Shown here piece after piece: positions 25,253 through 33,614 of a stretch of 64,000 nt of DNA. The position numbers and the translations under genes are program-made. The DNA lies in the NCBI GenBank assembly GCA_036499825.1, contig DASYCZ010000062.1, forward strand, positions 62,001 through 126,000, read 5' to 3'. The notes under the pieces were generated by a model. It was not told the origin of the DNA, ran no database searches, and saw only the letters and a program-made list of their open reading frames with translations. Position 1 is the first letter of the stretch. Each line of letters starts with the position of its first letter. The stretch is from Paradevosia sp036499825 (GTDB lineage: Bacteria; Pseudomonadota; Alphaproteobacteria; Rhizobiales; Devosiaceae).

Positions 25253-26734
25253 ATGGACACGCTGTCGTTGCTGTTCCAGGGCTTCGGCGTCGCCCTGCAA
25301 CCCGCCAATCTTGGCTGGGCGCTGCTCGGCTCGGTACTTGGGACCGCCATCGGCGTATTGCCCGGTATCGGGCCGGCGCTCACCATCGCTCTGTTGCTGC
25401 CGGTCACCATTTCGGTGGCCCCGACCTCGGCCTTCATCATGTTTGCCGGCGTGCTCTATGGCGCCATGTATGGCGGCTCCACCACCTCGATCCTCATCAA
25501 CACGCCAGGTGAATCCGGCTCCATGATGACGGCGCTCGAGGGTAACAAGATGGCCCGCAATGGCCGCGGCGCCGCCGCTCTCGCCACTGCCGCCATCGGC
25601 TCTTTCGTCGCCGGCACCATCGCCACGCTGCTGCTTACCTTTGCGGCGCCGTTCATCGCCGAACTGGCCTTCTATTTTCGCCCCGCCGATTATTTCGCTT
25701 TGATCGTCCTCGCTTTCACCTCGGTTGCCGTGGTCATGGGGACGTCGCGTGTTCGCGGTTTCATCTCGCTGTTCATCGGCCTTGGGCTCGGCGTCATCGG
25801 CATCGACAAGATGACGGGTCAGCCGCGGCTGACCTTCGGGGTTCCCGGCCTCTTCGACGGCATCGATCTCACGGTCGTGCTGGTCTCGCTCTTCGCCGTC
25901 GGTGAAATTCTCTACATCGCCAGCCGCTACCGCGCCGGCGAGGGCAATGTCATCCCCATCAAGGGCCAGACCTGGATGACGCGTGACGACTGGAAACGCT
26001 CGTGGAAGCCGTGGCTGCGCGGTACGGCGCTCGGTTTCCCCATCGGTGCCCTGCCGGGCGGCGGCTCCGAAATTCCCACCATGCTGTCCTACATGCTGGA
26101 AAAGAAGCTCGCCAAGAACCGCAACGAGTTCGGCAAGGGGGCCATCGAAGGTGTCGCCGGACCGGAAGCCGCCAACAATGCCGCCGCCGCCGGTGTGCTG
26201 GTGCCGCTGCTGACGCTCGGCCTGCCGACCTCGGCGACCGCTGCCGTGTTGCTCGCCGCCTTCCAGAATTACGGCCTGCAACCCGGCCCGTTCCTGTTCA
26301 CTTCCAACCCGCAACTGATCTGGGGGCTTATCGCCTCACTCTATGTCGGCAACGTCATGCTGCTGGTGCTCAACCTGCCGCTGGTCGGCATTTGGGTCCG
26401 CCTGCTGCTGATCCCCAGGCCGCAGCTCTATGCCGGCATCCTGGTCTTTGCCACCATCGGTATCTGGGGCGTCTCCGGCGAGGTCGTCGACCTCATCGTC
26501 ATGGTTCTCATCGGCGTCATGGGCTACGTCATGCGCGTCTATGATTTTCCCATCGCGCCGGTACTGATCGGCCTCATCCTCGGCCCCATGGCCGAAGTGC
26601 AGCTGCGCACCGCGCTGGCGGCGGGGCAGGGCAATCCGGCGGTGCTCGTGTCGACGCCGCTCTCGGCCATTCTCCTCGTCATCGCTGCGCTTTTCCTCCT
26701 GGCGCCGATCATCCTGCGGCGCCTGCCGAAATAG
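25253..26734 (+). CDS. tctA: Tripartite tricarboxylate transporter large membrane protein (TctA)
   Basis: 493 residues, the usual length, with about twelve hydrophobic segments. GVLYGAMYGGSTTSILIN (about 65-82), GALPGGGSEIPTMLSY (about 264-279) and GVAGPEAANNAAAAG (about 298) are TctA hallmark motifs; the PGGGSEI version differs from the more usual PGAG form. It is the main translocation subunit, driven by a cation gradient. It starts directly after the tctB stop. Confidence 0.93.
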   Translation: MDTLSLLFQGFGVALQPANLGWALLGSVLGTAIGVLPGIGPALTIALLLPVTISVAPTSAFIMFAGVLYGAMYGGSTTSILINTPGESGSMMTALEGNKMARNGRGAAALATAAIGSFVAGTIATLLLTFAAPFIAELAFYFRPADYFALIVLAFTSVAVVMGTSRVRGFISLFIGLGLGVIGIDKMTGQPRLTFGVPGLFDGIDLTVVLVSLFAVGEILYIASRYRAGEGNVIPIKGQTWMTRDDWKRSWKPWLRGTALGFPIGALPGGGSEIPTMLSYMLEKKLAKNRNEFGKGAIEGVAGPEAANNAAAAGVLVPLLTLGLPTSATAAVLLAAFQNYGLQPGPFLFTSNPQLIWGLIASLYVGNVMLLVLNLPLVGIWVRLLLIPRPQLYAGILVFATIGIWGVSGEVVDLIVMVLIGVMGYVMRVYDFPIAPVLIGLILGPMAEVQLRTALAAGQGNPAVLVSTPLSAILLVIAALFLLAPIILRRLPK

Positions 26735-26767
26735 CGGCCTGCGTCCCGTTTTCCTGAAAGTGCGTGC

Positions 26768-28291
26768 ATGCAGACCCATACCGTCAAAGTCCACCCATCC
26801 GCCGATAACCTGCCCAAGGAGCGGCAGCTCGCCTGGCATATCGCCAGCTTTGCGACCGGCGTCGGCCCGCTCGATGCCGATGTCGTCGAGATGATCGCGT
26901 GCCGCATCGTCGACAATGCCAGCGTCGCCATCGCCGCAATCAACCGCGCGCCGGTCGCCGCCGCCCGCGCCATGGCGCTGGCGCATCCGCGCCGGGCGGG
27001 CTCAACCCTCTACGGTCTCGACCGCGCCACCCGCGTCGATGCCGAATGGGCCGCCTGGGCCAATGCCACGGCGGTCCGAGAACTCGATTATCACGATACC
27101 TTCCTCGCCGCTGATTACGCCCATCCGGGTGACGCCATCTCGCCGCTGCTGGCCGTGGCCCAGCAACTGGGCCTCGATGGCGCGGCTCTGGCCCGCGGCA
27201 TCGCTGTCGCCTATGAGGTGCATGTGGCGCTGGTGAAGGCCATCTCGCTGCACAAATACAAAAAGGACCACGTCGCCCATCTGGCCCCCGCCACCGCGGC
27301 CGGTCTTGGGGCCATGCTGGATCTTTCCACTGACACCGTCTTCCAGGCCATCAACCAGACCGTGCACCTGGCGTTCTCGACGCGCCAGTCGCGCAAGGGC
27401 GAGATCAGTTCGTGGAAGGCTTATGTTCCGGGCTTTTCCGGTAAGCTTGCCATCGAGGCGGTCGACCGCGCCATGCGCGGCGAGGCAGCACCGTCGCCGA
27501 TCTATGAGGGCGAAGAATCGGTCATTGCCTGGATGCTGGGCGGTCCCGACAGCGTCTATCGGGTCAACCTGCCGGCCCCGGGGGAAAGCCCGCGCGGCAT
27601 TCTCGAAACCTACACCAAGGCGCACTCCGCCGAATATCAGGCGCAGGCGTTGATCGATCTCGCCATCGGCCTCAGCGCCGAGATCGGTGACCTCTCGGCG
27701 ATCCGCGATATCGTGCTGGAAACCAGCCATCACACCCACAATGTCATCGGCACCGGAGCCAAAGATCCGCAGAAAAGCGATCCTGACGCCAGCCGCGAAA
27801 CCCTCGATCATTCGATCATGTACATCCTTGCCGTGGCGCTCGAGGATCGCCGTTGGCACCATGTCGACAGCTACACCAGCGCGCGGGCCCATAAGCCCTC
27901 GACCATTGCCCTCTGGCATAAGATCCGCACCATCGAGGACCCTGCCTGGACGTCCCGGTACCTGGACCCGGATCCGGACAAGCGCGCCTTCGGGGGCAAA
28001 CTCATCGTCACCCTGAACGATGGCCGCACCATTGTGGGCGAGCGTGCCGTGGCCGATGCCCATCCCAACGGCGCCCATCCCTGGACCTGGCCGGACTACG
28101 CCAACAAGTTCGAGATTTTGTCGAAGGATACGCTGGCCGAGGCCGACCGCGCCGCCTTCCTCTCTTCTGCGAGGGGCTTTGCAACGCTCGGGTCAGGAGC
28201 GCTCGACGGCCTCATCCCGGCTCTCAGGGAAGGGGCGGTAAAGCCTTCCAGGCCGACCGGCCAGGGCATCTTCGATCACGGGTTGGAGTAG
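26768..28291 (+). CDS. MmgE/PrpD-family dehydratase
   Basis: 507 residues. The segments ARAMALAHPRRAGSTLYGL, ANATAVRELDYHDTF, SLHKYKKDHVAHLAPATAAG and WKAYVPGFSGKLAIEA are typical of the MmgE/PrpD family, whose best-known member, PrpD, dehydrates 2-methylcitrate to 2-methyl-cis-aconitate. The protein acts in the cytoplasm. Linked to a tricarboxylate importer and a methylisocitrate lyase-type enzyme, it probably dehydrates an imported 2-hydroxy-tricarboxylate. There is no PrpC synthase here, so the acid seems to be taken up and not made from propionyl-CoA. Confidence 0.85.
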   Translation: MQTHTVKVHPSADNLPKERQLAWHIASFATGVGPLDADVVEMIACRIVDNASVAIAAINRAPVAAARAMALAHPRRAGSTLYGLDRATRVDAEWAAWANATAVRELDYHDTFLAADYAHPGDAISPLLAVAQQLGLDGAALARGIAVAYEVHVALVKAISLHKYKKDHVAHLAPATAAGLGAMLDLSTDTVFQAINQTVHLAFSTRQSRKGEISSWKAYVPGFSGKLAIEAVDRAMRGEAAPSPIYEGEESVIAWMLGGPDSVYRVNLPAPGESPRGILETYTKAHSAEYQAQALIDLAIGLSAEIGDLSAIRDIVLETSHHTHNVIGTGAKDPQKSDPDASRETLDHSIMYILAVALEDRRWHHVDSYTSARAHKPSTIALWHKIRTIEDPAWTSRYLDPDPDKRAFGGKLIVTLNDGRTIVGERAVADAHPNGAHPWTWPDYANKFEILSKDTLAEADRAAFLSSARGFATLGSGALDGLIPALREGAVKPSRPTGQGIFDHGLE

Positions 28292-28296
28292 GCCAG

Positions 28297-29178
28297 ATGC
28301 TCAATCACGAGATCAATCGCCAATTCCGCGAACGCCTTGGACAGCGGCGCGCCGTGTTGCTGCCGGGCGCCGCCAATGCGCTTTCCGCCCGCATCATCGC
28401 CGATCTCGGCTTCGAGGCCGTCTATCTCTCCGGCGCTGGCCTTACCAACACCTTCCTTGGCCTGCCGGACCTCGGCTTCGTCAGCCTGCCCGAGATCGCC
28501 CAGCACACCGCCGCCATTCGCGACGCGGTGGAACTGCCCATCATCGTCGATGCCGACACCGGCTTCGGCAATGCGCTCAACGTGCGCCACACCGTCCGTA
28601 CGCTCGAACGGGCCGGCGCCTCGGCCATCCAGCTTGAGGATCAGGTCAACCCCAAGCGTTGCGGCCATTTTTCGGGCAAGGACGTGGTTTCGCTCGGCGA
28701 GGCCCGCAGTCGCGTCAAAGCTGCTGCCGATGCCCGGCAGGACCCGAACCTGCTGATCGTCGCGCGCACCGATGCCCGGGCCACCCTGGGCTTCGATGCC
28801 GCCATCGAGCGGGCCCAGGCCTTCATCGAGGATGGGGCCGACATCACCTTTGTCGAAGCGCCCGAAAGCGTCGCGGAAATCCGCGCCATTCCGCAGCGTC
28901 TCGGCGCAACGCCGCAACTGGTCAATCTCGTCGTCGGCGGCCGCACGCCCATCATGCCGCTCGCCGAACTGGATGACATGGGCTTCTCGCTGGTGCTTTA
29001 CGCCAATGTGGCGCTGCAGGGCGCGGTCTATGGTATGCAGGCCGCGCTCGGTCAGCTAAAGGCCAATGGCAGTCTCGATGAGTCGGGGCCGGTCGCCAGC
29101 TTCAAGGAGCGGCAGCGCCTCGTGCAGAAGCCGCTCTTCGATACGCTCGAACAACGTTATGCCGTGAAAGGCGAATAG
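28297..29178 (+). CDS. Isocitrate lyase/PEP mutase-family C-C lyase (PrpB-like)
   Basis: 293 residues. LLPGAANALSARIIADLGFE, YLSGAGLTNTFLG, PIIVDADTGFGNALN and QLEDQVNPKRCGHFSGK define the ICL/PEPM fold; the Cys of KRCGH near residue 120 is the active-site Cys of methylisocitrate and isocitrate lyases. It probably splits a (methyl)isocitrate-like acid to succinate and pyruvate or glyoxylate. It starts five bases after the dehydratase, so both enzymes are made together. Confidence 0.87.
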   Translation: MLNHEINRQFRERLGQRRAVLLPGAANALSARIIADLGFEAVYLSGAGLTNTFLGLPDLGFVSLPEIAQHTAAIRDAVELPIIVDADTGFGNALNVRHTVRTLERAGASAIQLEDQVNPKRCGHFSGKDVVSLGEARSRVKAAADARQDPNLLIVARTDARATLGFDAAIERAQAFIEDGADITFVEAPESVAEIRAIPQRLGATPQLVNLVVGGRTPIMPLAELDDMGFSLVLYANVALQGAVYGMQAALGQLKANGSLDESGPVASFKERQRLVQKPLFDTLEQRYAVKGE

Positions 29179-29188
29179 TCTCGCCGCC

Positions 29189-29902
29189 ATGAACACCATC
29201 ATCGAACCGCTGGATCTGGAAGGCGCCGAGCCGGTCGGGGCGGACGGCGAGTCACTGTCGGATTCGCTGTTCACCCGTCTCAGCGAGGCAATCGTGCAGG
29301 GCGAGTTCCCGCCCGGCAGCAAGCTGAGCGAGCCGCGTCTCGCCGCCCGCTTCGGCGTCAGCCGCGGGCCCCTGCGCGAGGCCATCCGCCGGCTGGAGGA
29401 GCGCAAGCTGGTGACCCGCGCGCCGCGCCAGGGCGTCCGTGTCGTCGTCCCGTCACGCGAGGCGGCGGTCGAACTGTTCCAGATGCGTGAAGTGCTGGAG
29501 GGCTTGGCCGCCCGCGAGGCCGCGCGCCGGGCGACGCCCGCCGAAGTGCAGGATCTGCGGGATATGCTGGCGCGCCACGCCGAAGCTTTGTCGCGGCCCG
29601 ATGCGATGGTCTATTGGCAGGCGACCGCCAATGCGGATTTCCATTTCCTGGTGGCGCGCATCGCTGGCAATGGCCGGCTTTTCGACCTGCTCTGCGGTGA
29701 ATATTACACCATCCTGCGGCTCTACCGCATGCAGCACCGCATCGTGCCCGGCCGCGCCAAGCGGGCGTTGCTCGAACATGAGCGCATTGTCGATGCGATT
29801 GCCGAAGGCGATGCCGAACTCGCCGAACTGCTGATGCGCCGCCACATCGCCGCCGCCCTCATAGGGCTGGAAGCCAGCGTCGCGACAGCCGAGCAGGCCT
29901 AG
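29189..29902 (+). CDS. GntR-family regulator with FCD domain
   Basis: 237 residues. A short N-terminal tail is followed by the GntR winged helix (LSEPRLAARFGVSRGPLREA at about 52-71) and an all-helical FCD domain whose metal-binding residues can be seen as NADFHFLVA, LEHERIV and MRRHIAAA. It is the last gene of the tricarboxylate operon and the likely ligand of the two TGTCGACA-like sites before tctC. Its TAG stop is shared in CTAG with the stop of the convergent tetR gene. Confidence 0.88.
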   Translation: MNTIIEPLDLEGAEPVGADGESLSDSLFTRLSEAIVQGEFPPGSKLSEPRLAARFGVSRGPLREAIRRLEERKLVTRAPRQGVRVVVPSREAAVELFQMREVLEGLAAREAARRATPAEVQDLRDMLARHAEALSRPDAMVYWQATANADFHFLVARIAGNGRLFDLLCGEYYTILRLYRMQHRIVPGRAKRALLEHERIVDAIAEGDAELAELLMRRHIAAALIGLEASVATAEQA

Positions 29903-30579
29903 GCGGCCTTGATGCCGTAATAGTTTAGGAACATATCCACGGCGATCGCCACGACGCGCTCGACCTCGTCGCGGGGCGCCGGCGCCTTCATGTTGCCGAA
30001 CAGGCGCCGCTTGAAGATCGAGGATTGGGACAGGTCGAGAAACTGGCGCGACGCCAGCTCAGTGTCTTCTATCGCCAGTTCGCCCGCTTTCACTTTCGCA
30101 TCCAGATAGTCCTGGAGTACCGAAAGTCCCGAAAAGGGATCGGGCCCGAAGAACGTCTCGGCGATCTGCGGCATGCGTTCGGCGACGCCCAGAACGATGC
30201 GCTGGCAGCGGATGACTTCGTCGGACGTGAGTTTGGTGGTGATGGTGACGCCGAAGCGCTGCAACGCTTCACGAACGGATGATCCCTCTTCGAGATCGTT
30301 CTTTGCAACCGTCATCAGCGCCGCTCGTTCGCGCTGGATGAGATCGGTGAACAGATCTTCCTTGTTCTCGAAATACACGTAGATCGTGCCTTTCGAGACC
30401 CCGGCTTCCGCCGTGATGTCGTTCATGCTGGCTGCTTCAAAACCGAGGTCAAGGAAGCAGCGCTTGGCGCCATCGAGGATCTGTTCGCGCTTCTGGGGAT
30501 CGCGTCCGGCCGCCGGCCGTCCACCCGGCCGCAGGGGTGCAGAGGTTTCCATTTCATCCGTTTCGGCGTTGTAAACCAT
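29899..30579 (-). CDS. TetR-family repressor of the adjacent EmrAB-type pump
   Basis: 226 residues. ILDGAKRCFLDLGFEAASMN and VSKGTIYVYFENKEDLF (about residues 34-80) form the TetR helix-turn-helix domain; the rest is the helical ligand domain with DUF-type C-terminal helices. GGAGGAAAGCC precedes the ATG. It is divergent from the emrA/emrB-type genes, with two GAACCG-NN-CGGTTC operators in between, so it should repress both itself and the pump until a drug-like ligand binds. Confidence 0.9.
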   Translation of the reverse strand: MVYNAETDEMETSAPLRPGGRPAAGRDPQKREQILDGAKRCFLDLGFEAASMNDITAEAGVSKGTIYVYFENKEDLFTDLIQRERAALMTVAKNDLEEGSSVREALQRFGVTITTKLTSDEVIRCQRIVLGVAERMPQIAETFFGPDPFSGLSVLQDYLDAKVKAGELAIEDTELASRQFLDLSQSSIFKRRLFGNMKAPAPRDEVERVVAIAVDMFLNYYGIKAA

Positions 30580-30601
30580 GGCTTTCCTCCGCGAAATTAT
30601 T

Positions 30602-30619
30602 TCGAACCGCTCGGTTCGA
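30602..30619. promoter_or_regulatory. TetR operator 1
   Basis: TCGAACCGCTCGGTTCGA: two perfect eight-base arms around CT. It lies at the likely transcription start of tetR, downstream of its -10 box. Confidence 0.75.
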
Positions 30620-30625
30620 TTGCTC

Positions 30626-30656
30626 TTGATATGGGCCTGGGGCGAGCGTATGTCAA
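30626..30656. promoter_or_regulatory. Face-to-face overlapping promoters for tetR and the pump
   Basis: On the - strand TTGACA (30651-30656) and CATATC (30628-30633) have a 17-base spacer. On the + strand TTGATA (30626-30631) and TATGTC (30649-30654) also have a 17-base spacer. The boxes of one promoter overlap those of the other, and an operator lies on each side. The -10 boxes are weak. Confidence 0.45.
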
Positions 30657-30657
30657 T

Positions 30658-30675
30658 TCGAACCGAACGGTTCAG
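30658..30675. promoter_or_regulatory. TetR operator 2
   Basis: TCGAACCGAACGGTTCAG has the same GAACCG...CGGTTC core as operator 1, 56 bases away centre to centre. It covers the expected start of the pump transcript. Confidence 0.72.
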
Positions 30676-30713
30676 TTCGATATTTGAGTTCGCCTGAGCG
30701 ACAGGATTTCAAG

Positions 30714-31925
30714 ATGGCCCAATTTGATGACAAGGTTCGGCGCTTTCCGCGCAATGCAGAAGCCGGCGATGCCGCTGAGCGTCCGGCCGACGAAGCCCCC
30801 CATCTTGTTCCGGGCGATGCGCCTGCTGCCGCACCGTCTTCGCCGCCGGCCGGCAAGCCTGAAAAGCCCAAGGGCAAGGGTGGTTCGCGCCGCAAGGTCA
30901 TCCTGTCCATCGTGGCGCTTGCCGCCGTGGCCGGCGCCGGCTGGTTCGGCTACAATTTCTACACTTTCGGCCGCTTCATGGTCTCCACCGACGACGCCTA
31001 TGTGGGCGGCGATATCGCCACGATCGCACCCAAGATCGCCGGCTACGTCGCCGAGGTGAACGTCGTTGCCAACCAGGAGGTCAAGGCTGGCGATCCGCTC
31101 GTCACCCTCGACAATGCCGACTACACCATCGTCCGCGATCAGGCTCAGGCCCAGATCGACACCCAGAACATGTCGCTGAAGCGTTTCGATGCGCAGATCG
31201 ATGGCGCCCGCGCCGCCGTTGCCCAGGCCGAGGCGCAGAAGGTAGCGCTGCAGGCCGCGCAGAAGAACGCCGCGCTGGCGCGCGACCGCGCCAACCAGCT
31301 CAGCGCCCGCAACGTCTCCTCGCAGGCTGAAACCGACCAGGCGACTGCCGCCCTCGATCAGGCCAACGCCAATCTCGTCGCCGTCGACGCGCAGATCGCC
31401 GCCGCCAATGCCAACGTCACCGTGCTGCAGGGCCAGCGCAACGAAGCCGAAAGCGGCATCCGCTCTCTCGAGCTCGCCCGCGACAAGGCCGAGCGCGATC
31501 TCGGTTTCACCGTCCTGCGCGCGCCCTATGATGGTATTGTCGGCAATCTCGCCGTGCAAAAGGGCGATTTCGTCAGCCCCGGTGCCCGGCTTGCCGCGCT
31601 GGTGCCGGTGAAGGACCTCTATGTCGAGGCCAATTTCAAGGAGACCCAGCTGGCCCAGCTGGTGCCCGGCGAGCAGGTGCAGATCCACGTCGATGCTCTC
31701 GACGATACGCCGATCATCGGCACGGTGCAGTCCCTGTCGCCGGCCTCCGGTTCGGTGTTCTCGCTGCTGCCGGCCGAAAATGCCACGGGCAACTTCACCA
31801 AGGTGGTGCAGCGCGTGCCGGTGCGCATTGCGCTCCCGGCCGATGCCCTCGCCTCGGGCAAGCTGCGCGCCGGCCTCAGCGTCGTCGTCGATGCGGACAC
31901 CCGCACTATCCCGGCCAACCACTAG
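30714..31925 (+). CDS. HlyD/EmrA-type membrane fusion protein
   Basis: 403 residues from ATG 30714 with AGGA at 30703-30706; an in-frame TTG at 30684 is less likely. A Pro/Ala/Lys-rich cytosolic tail of about 55 residues is followed by one helix (ILSIVALAAVAGAGWFGYNF), a lipoyl/barrel half (VSTDDAYVGGDIATIAPKI), a long Ala/Gln-rich coiled-coil hairpin (about 130-260) and the second barrel half. This is the EmrA plan: a periplasmic adaptor that links an inner-membrane MFS pump to an outer-membrane channel. The pump gene follows after 24 bases. Confidence 0.9.
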   Translation: MAQFDDKVRRFPRNAEAGDAAERPADEAPHLVPGDAPAAAPSSPPAGKPEKPKGKGGSRRKVILSIVALAAVAGAGWFGYNFYTFGRFMVSTDDAYVGGDIATIAPKIAGYVAEVNVVANQEVKAGDPLVTLDNADYTIVRDQAQAQIDTQNMSLKRFDAQIDGARAAVAQAEAQKVALQAAQKNAALARDRANQLSARNVSSQAETDQATAALDQANANLVAVDAQIAAANANVTVLQGQRNEAESGIRSLELARDKAERDLGFTVLRAPYDGIVGNLAVQKGDFVSPGARLAALVPVKDLYVEANFKETQLAQLVPGEQVQIHVDALDDTPIIGTVQSLSPASGSVFSLLPAENATGNFTKVVQRVPVRIALPADALASGKLRAGLSVVVDADTRTIPANH

Positions 31926-31949
31926 TCGAAAGCCGGGGAGGGCCCTGCC

Positions 31950-33521
31950 ATGGCCGATATCACTGCAAGCGCCGGCACCTTGCCGGCCGATCACATGCCT
32001 GTCCGGCGCATCATCGCCTTCGTCGCCATGGTGTTCGGCATGTTCATGGCCATTCTCGACATCCAGGTGGTTTCGGCCTCGCTGAGCGAGATCCAGGCCG
32101 GCCTCAGCGCCGGCTCGGAAGAAATCGCCTGGGTGCAGACGGCCTATCTGATCGCCGAAGTCATCATGATCCCACTGTCCGGCACGCTGGCGCGCATCAT
32201 GTCGACGCGCGTGTTGTTCACCATTTCGGCCGCCGGCTTCACCGCCGCCAGCGCCATGGCGGCAACCGCCACCAATATCGACCAGATGATCGTCTACCGA
32301 GCCCTGCAGGGTTTCATCGGCGGCGGCATGATTCCGTCGGTGTTCGCTGCGGCCTTCACCATCTTCCCGCCTTCCAAGCGCCCGATCGTTTCGCCCATCA
32401 TCGGTCTTGTCGCCACGCTCGCGCCCACCATCGGGCCCACTGTCGGCGGCTATCTCACCAGCGCCTTTTCCTGGCACTGGCTGTTTCTCATCAACGTCAT
32501 TCCGGGCATCGTGGTGTCTTTCGCCGCCTGGACGCTGATCGACTTCGACAAGCCCGAAAAGGGCCTGATGAGCAAGTTCGACTGGATTGGGCTCGGCGCG
32601 CTGGCCGCCATGCTCGGATCGCTCGAATACGTACTGGAGGAAGGCCCCAGCAATGACTGGCTGAACGACCAGACCATCCTGTTCGCCGCCATCCTCATGG
32701 TCATCGGCACGATCGTGTTCTTCGTGCGGGCCTTCACCACCGAGGAGCCGATCGTCGACCTCAAGGCTTTCACCAACGTCAACTTTGCCTTTGGATCGGT
32801 GTTCTCCTTCGTTCTCGGCATCGGCCTTTACGGGCTGACCTATCTGTTTCCGCTCTATCTCGGGCGCATCCGTGGCTATGATTCCCTGATGATCGGCGAC
32901 ACGCTGTTCATCTCCGGCCTTTGCATGTTCCTCACCGCGCCGCTTGCCGGATTCCTGTCCAGCAAGATGGACCTGCGCGTCATGATGATGATCGGCTTTT
33001 TCGGCTTTGCCGCCGGCACATGGTCGATGAGCCAGCTGACCGCCGACTGGACCTTCAATGAGTTGCTCATCCCGCAGATCCTGCGGGGCGTGTCGATGAT
33101 GCTATGCATGGTGCCGATCAACAACCTGGCGCTGGGCACGCTGTCGCCCGCCCGCATCAAGGGCGCCTCGGGCCTGTTCAATCTCACGCGTAATCTTGGC
33201 GGCGCGGTCGGGCTGGCGCTGATCAACACCGTGCTGATCGACCGCACGGCGTTGCATCACGAAAGGCTGGCCGAACACGTCAACTGGTCCAATCCGACCG
33301 CCGTCGAACAGCTCAACAACATGGCGGCCAACAACACCGCCAACGGTCTCGACGGCATCGCCGCCGCCACCCAGCAGCTCTCCAACATGGTGCAGCAACA
33401 GGCCTATATCCTGTCCTTCATCGACGTTTTCCTGCTGCTGACGGTGCTTTTCGGCGGCCTCGCCATATGCGCCATGTTGATGCAGAAGCCCGCAGCCCGG
33501 GCCGGCGGCGGCGGACACTGA
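31950..33521 (+). CDS. DHA2-type MFS drug exporter (EmrB-like)
   Basis: 523 residues with about fourteen hydrophobic helices. AILDIQVVSASLSEIQAGL (helix 1, motif D1 type), WVQTAYLIAEVIMIPLSG, and the antiporter motif region LAPTIGPTVGGYLTSAFSW are typical of the DHA2/EmrB group. It exports hydrophobic toxic compounds by proton antiport with the upstream adaptor. GGGGAGGG lies before the ATG. The TetR protein divergent from the pair is the likely sensor. A long hairpin repeat begins two bases after the stop. Confidence 0.9.
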   Translation: MADITASAGTLPADHMPVRRIIAFVAMVFGMFMAILDIQVVSASLSEIQAGLSAGSEEIAWVQTAYLIAEVIMIPLSGTLARIMSTRVLFTISAAGFTAASAMAATATNIDQMIVYRALQGFIGGGMIPSVFAAAFTIFPPSKRPIVSPIIGLVATLAPTIGPTVGGYLTSAFSWHWLFLINVIPGIVVSFAAWTLIDFDKPEKGLMSKFDWIGLGALAAMLGSLEYVLEEGPSNDWLNDQTILFAAILMVIGTIVFFVRAFTTEEPIVDLKAFTNVNFAFGSVFSFVLGIGLYGLTYLFPLYLGRIRGYDSLMIGDTLFISGLCMFLTAPLAGFLSSKMDLRVMMMIGFFGFAAGTWSMSQLTADWTFNELLIPQILRGVSMMLCMVPINNLALGTLSPARIKGASGLFNLTRNLGGAVGLALINTVLIDRTALHHERLAEHVNWSNPTAVEQLNNMAANNTANGLDGIAAATQQLSNMVQQQAYILSFIDVFLLLTVLFGGLAICAMLMQKPAARAGGGGH

Positions 33522-33523
33522 TA

Positions 33524-33607
33524 CCCTCTCCGTTCCTCACAAAGGGCGAGGTTGACCTCACCCATGCATGGAACGGCGCTCTTGCCCTTGTCGGGGAATG
33601 GAGAGGG
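33524..33607. repeat. Long intergenic palindromic repeat between convergent genes
   Basis: CCCTCTCCGTTCC (33524-33536) pairs with GGAATGGAGAGGG (33595-33607), and ACAAAGGGCGAG (33539-33550) with CTCTTGCCCTTGT (33579-33591); CCATGCATGG sits at the centre. The whole gap between the pump gene and the convergent amidohydrolase gene is thus one imperfect hairpin of about 84 bases. It could end transcription from both sides. Confidence 0.65.
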
Positions 33608-33614
33608 AAGACCC

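Noticed and set aside
24737..26314. 525-codon open frame on the - strand opposite tctB and tctA
   Set aside because: It is the antisense of two clear TctB/TctA genes; its composition (Gly, Asp, Glu, Gln, His, Arg rich, no motifs) is what GC-rich codons give when read backwards.
30672..32477. 601-codon open frame on the - strand opposite the EmrAB-type genes
   Set aside because: Low-complexity Gly/Asp/Arg/His product with no recognisable domain; it lies wholly across two well-supported genes and a promoter region.
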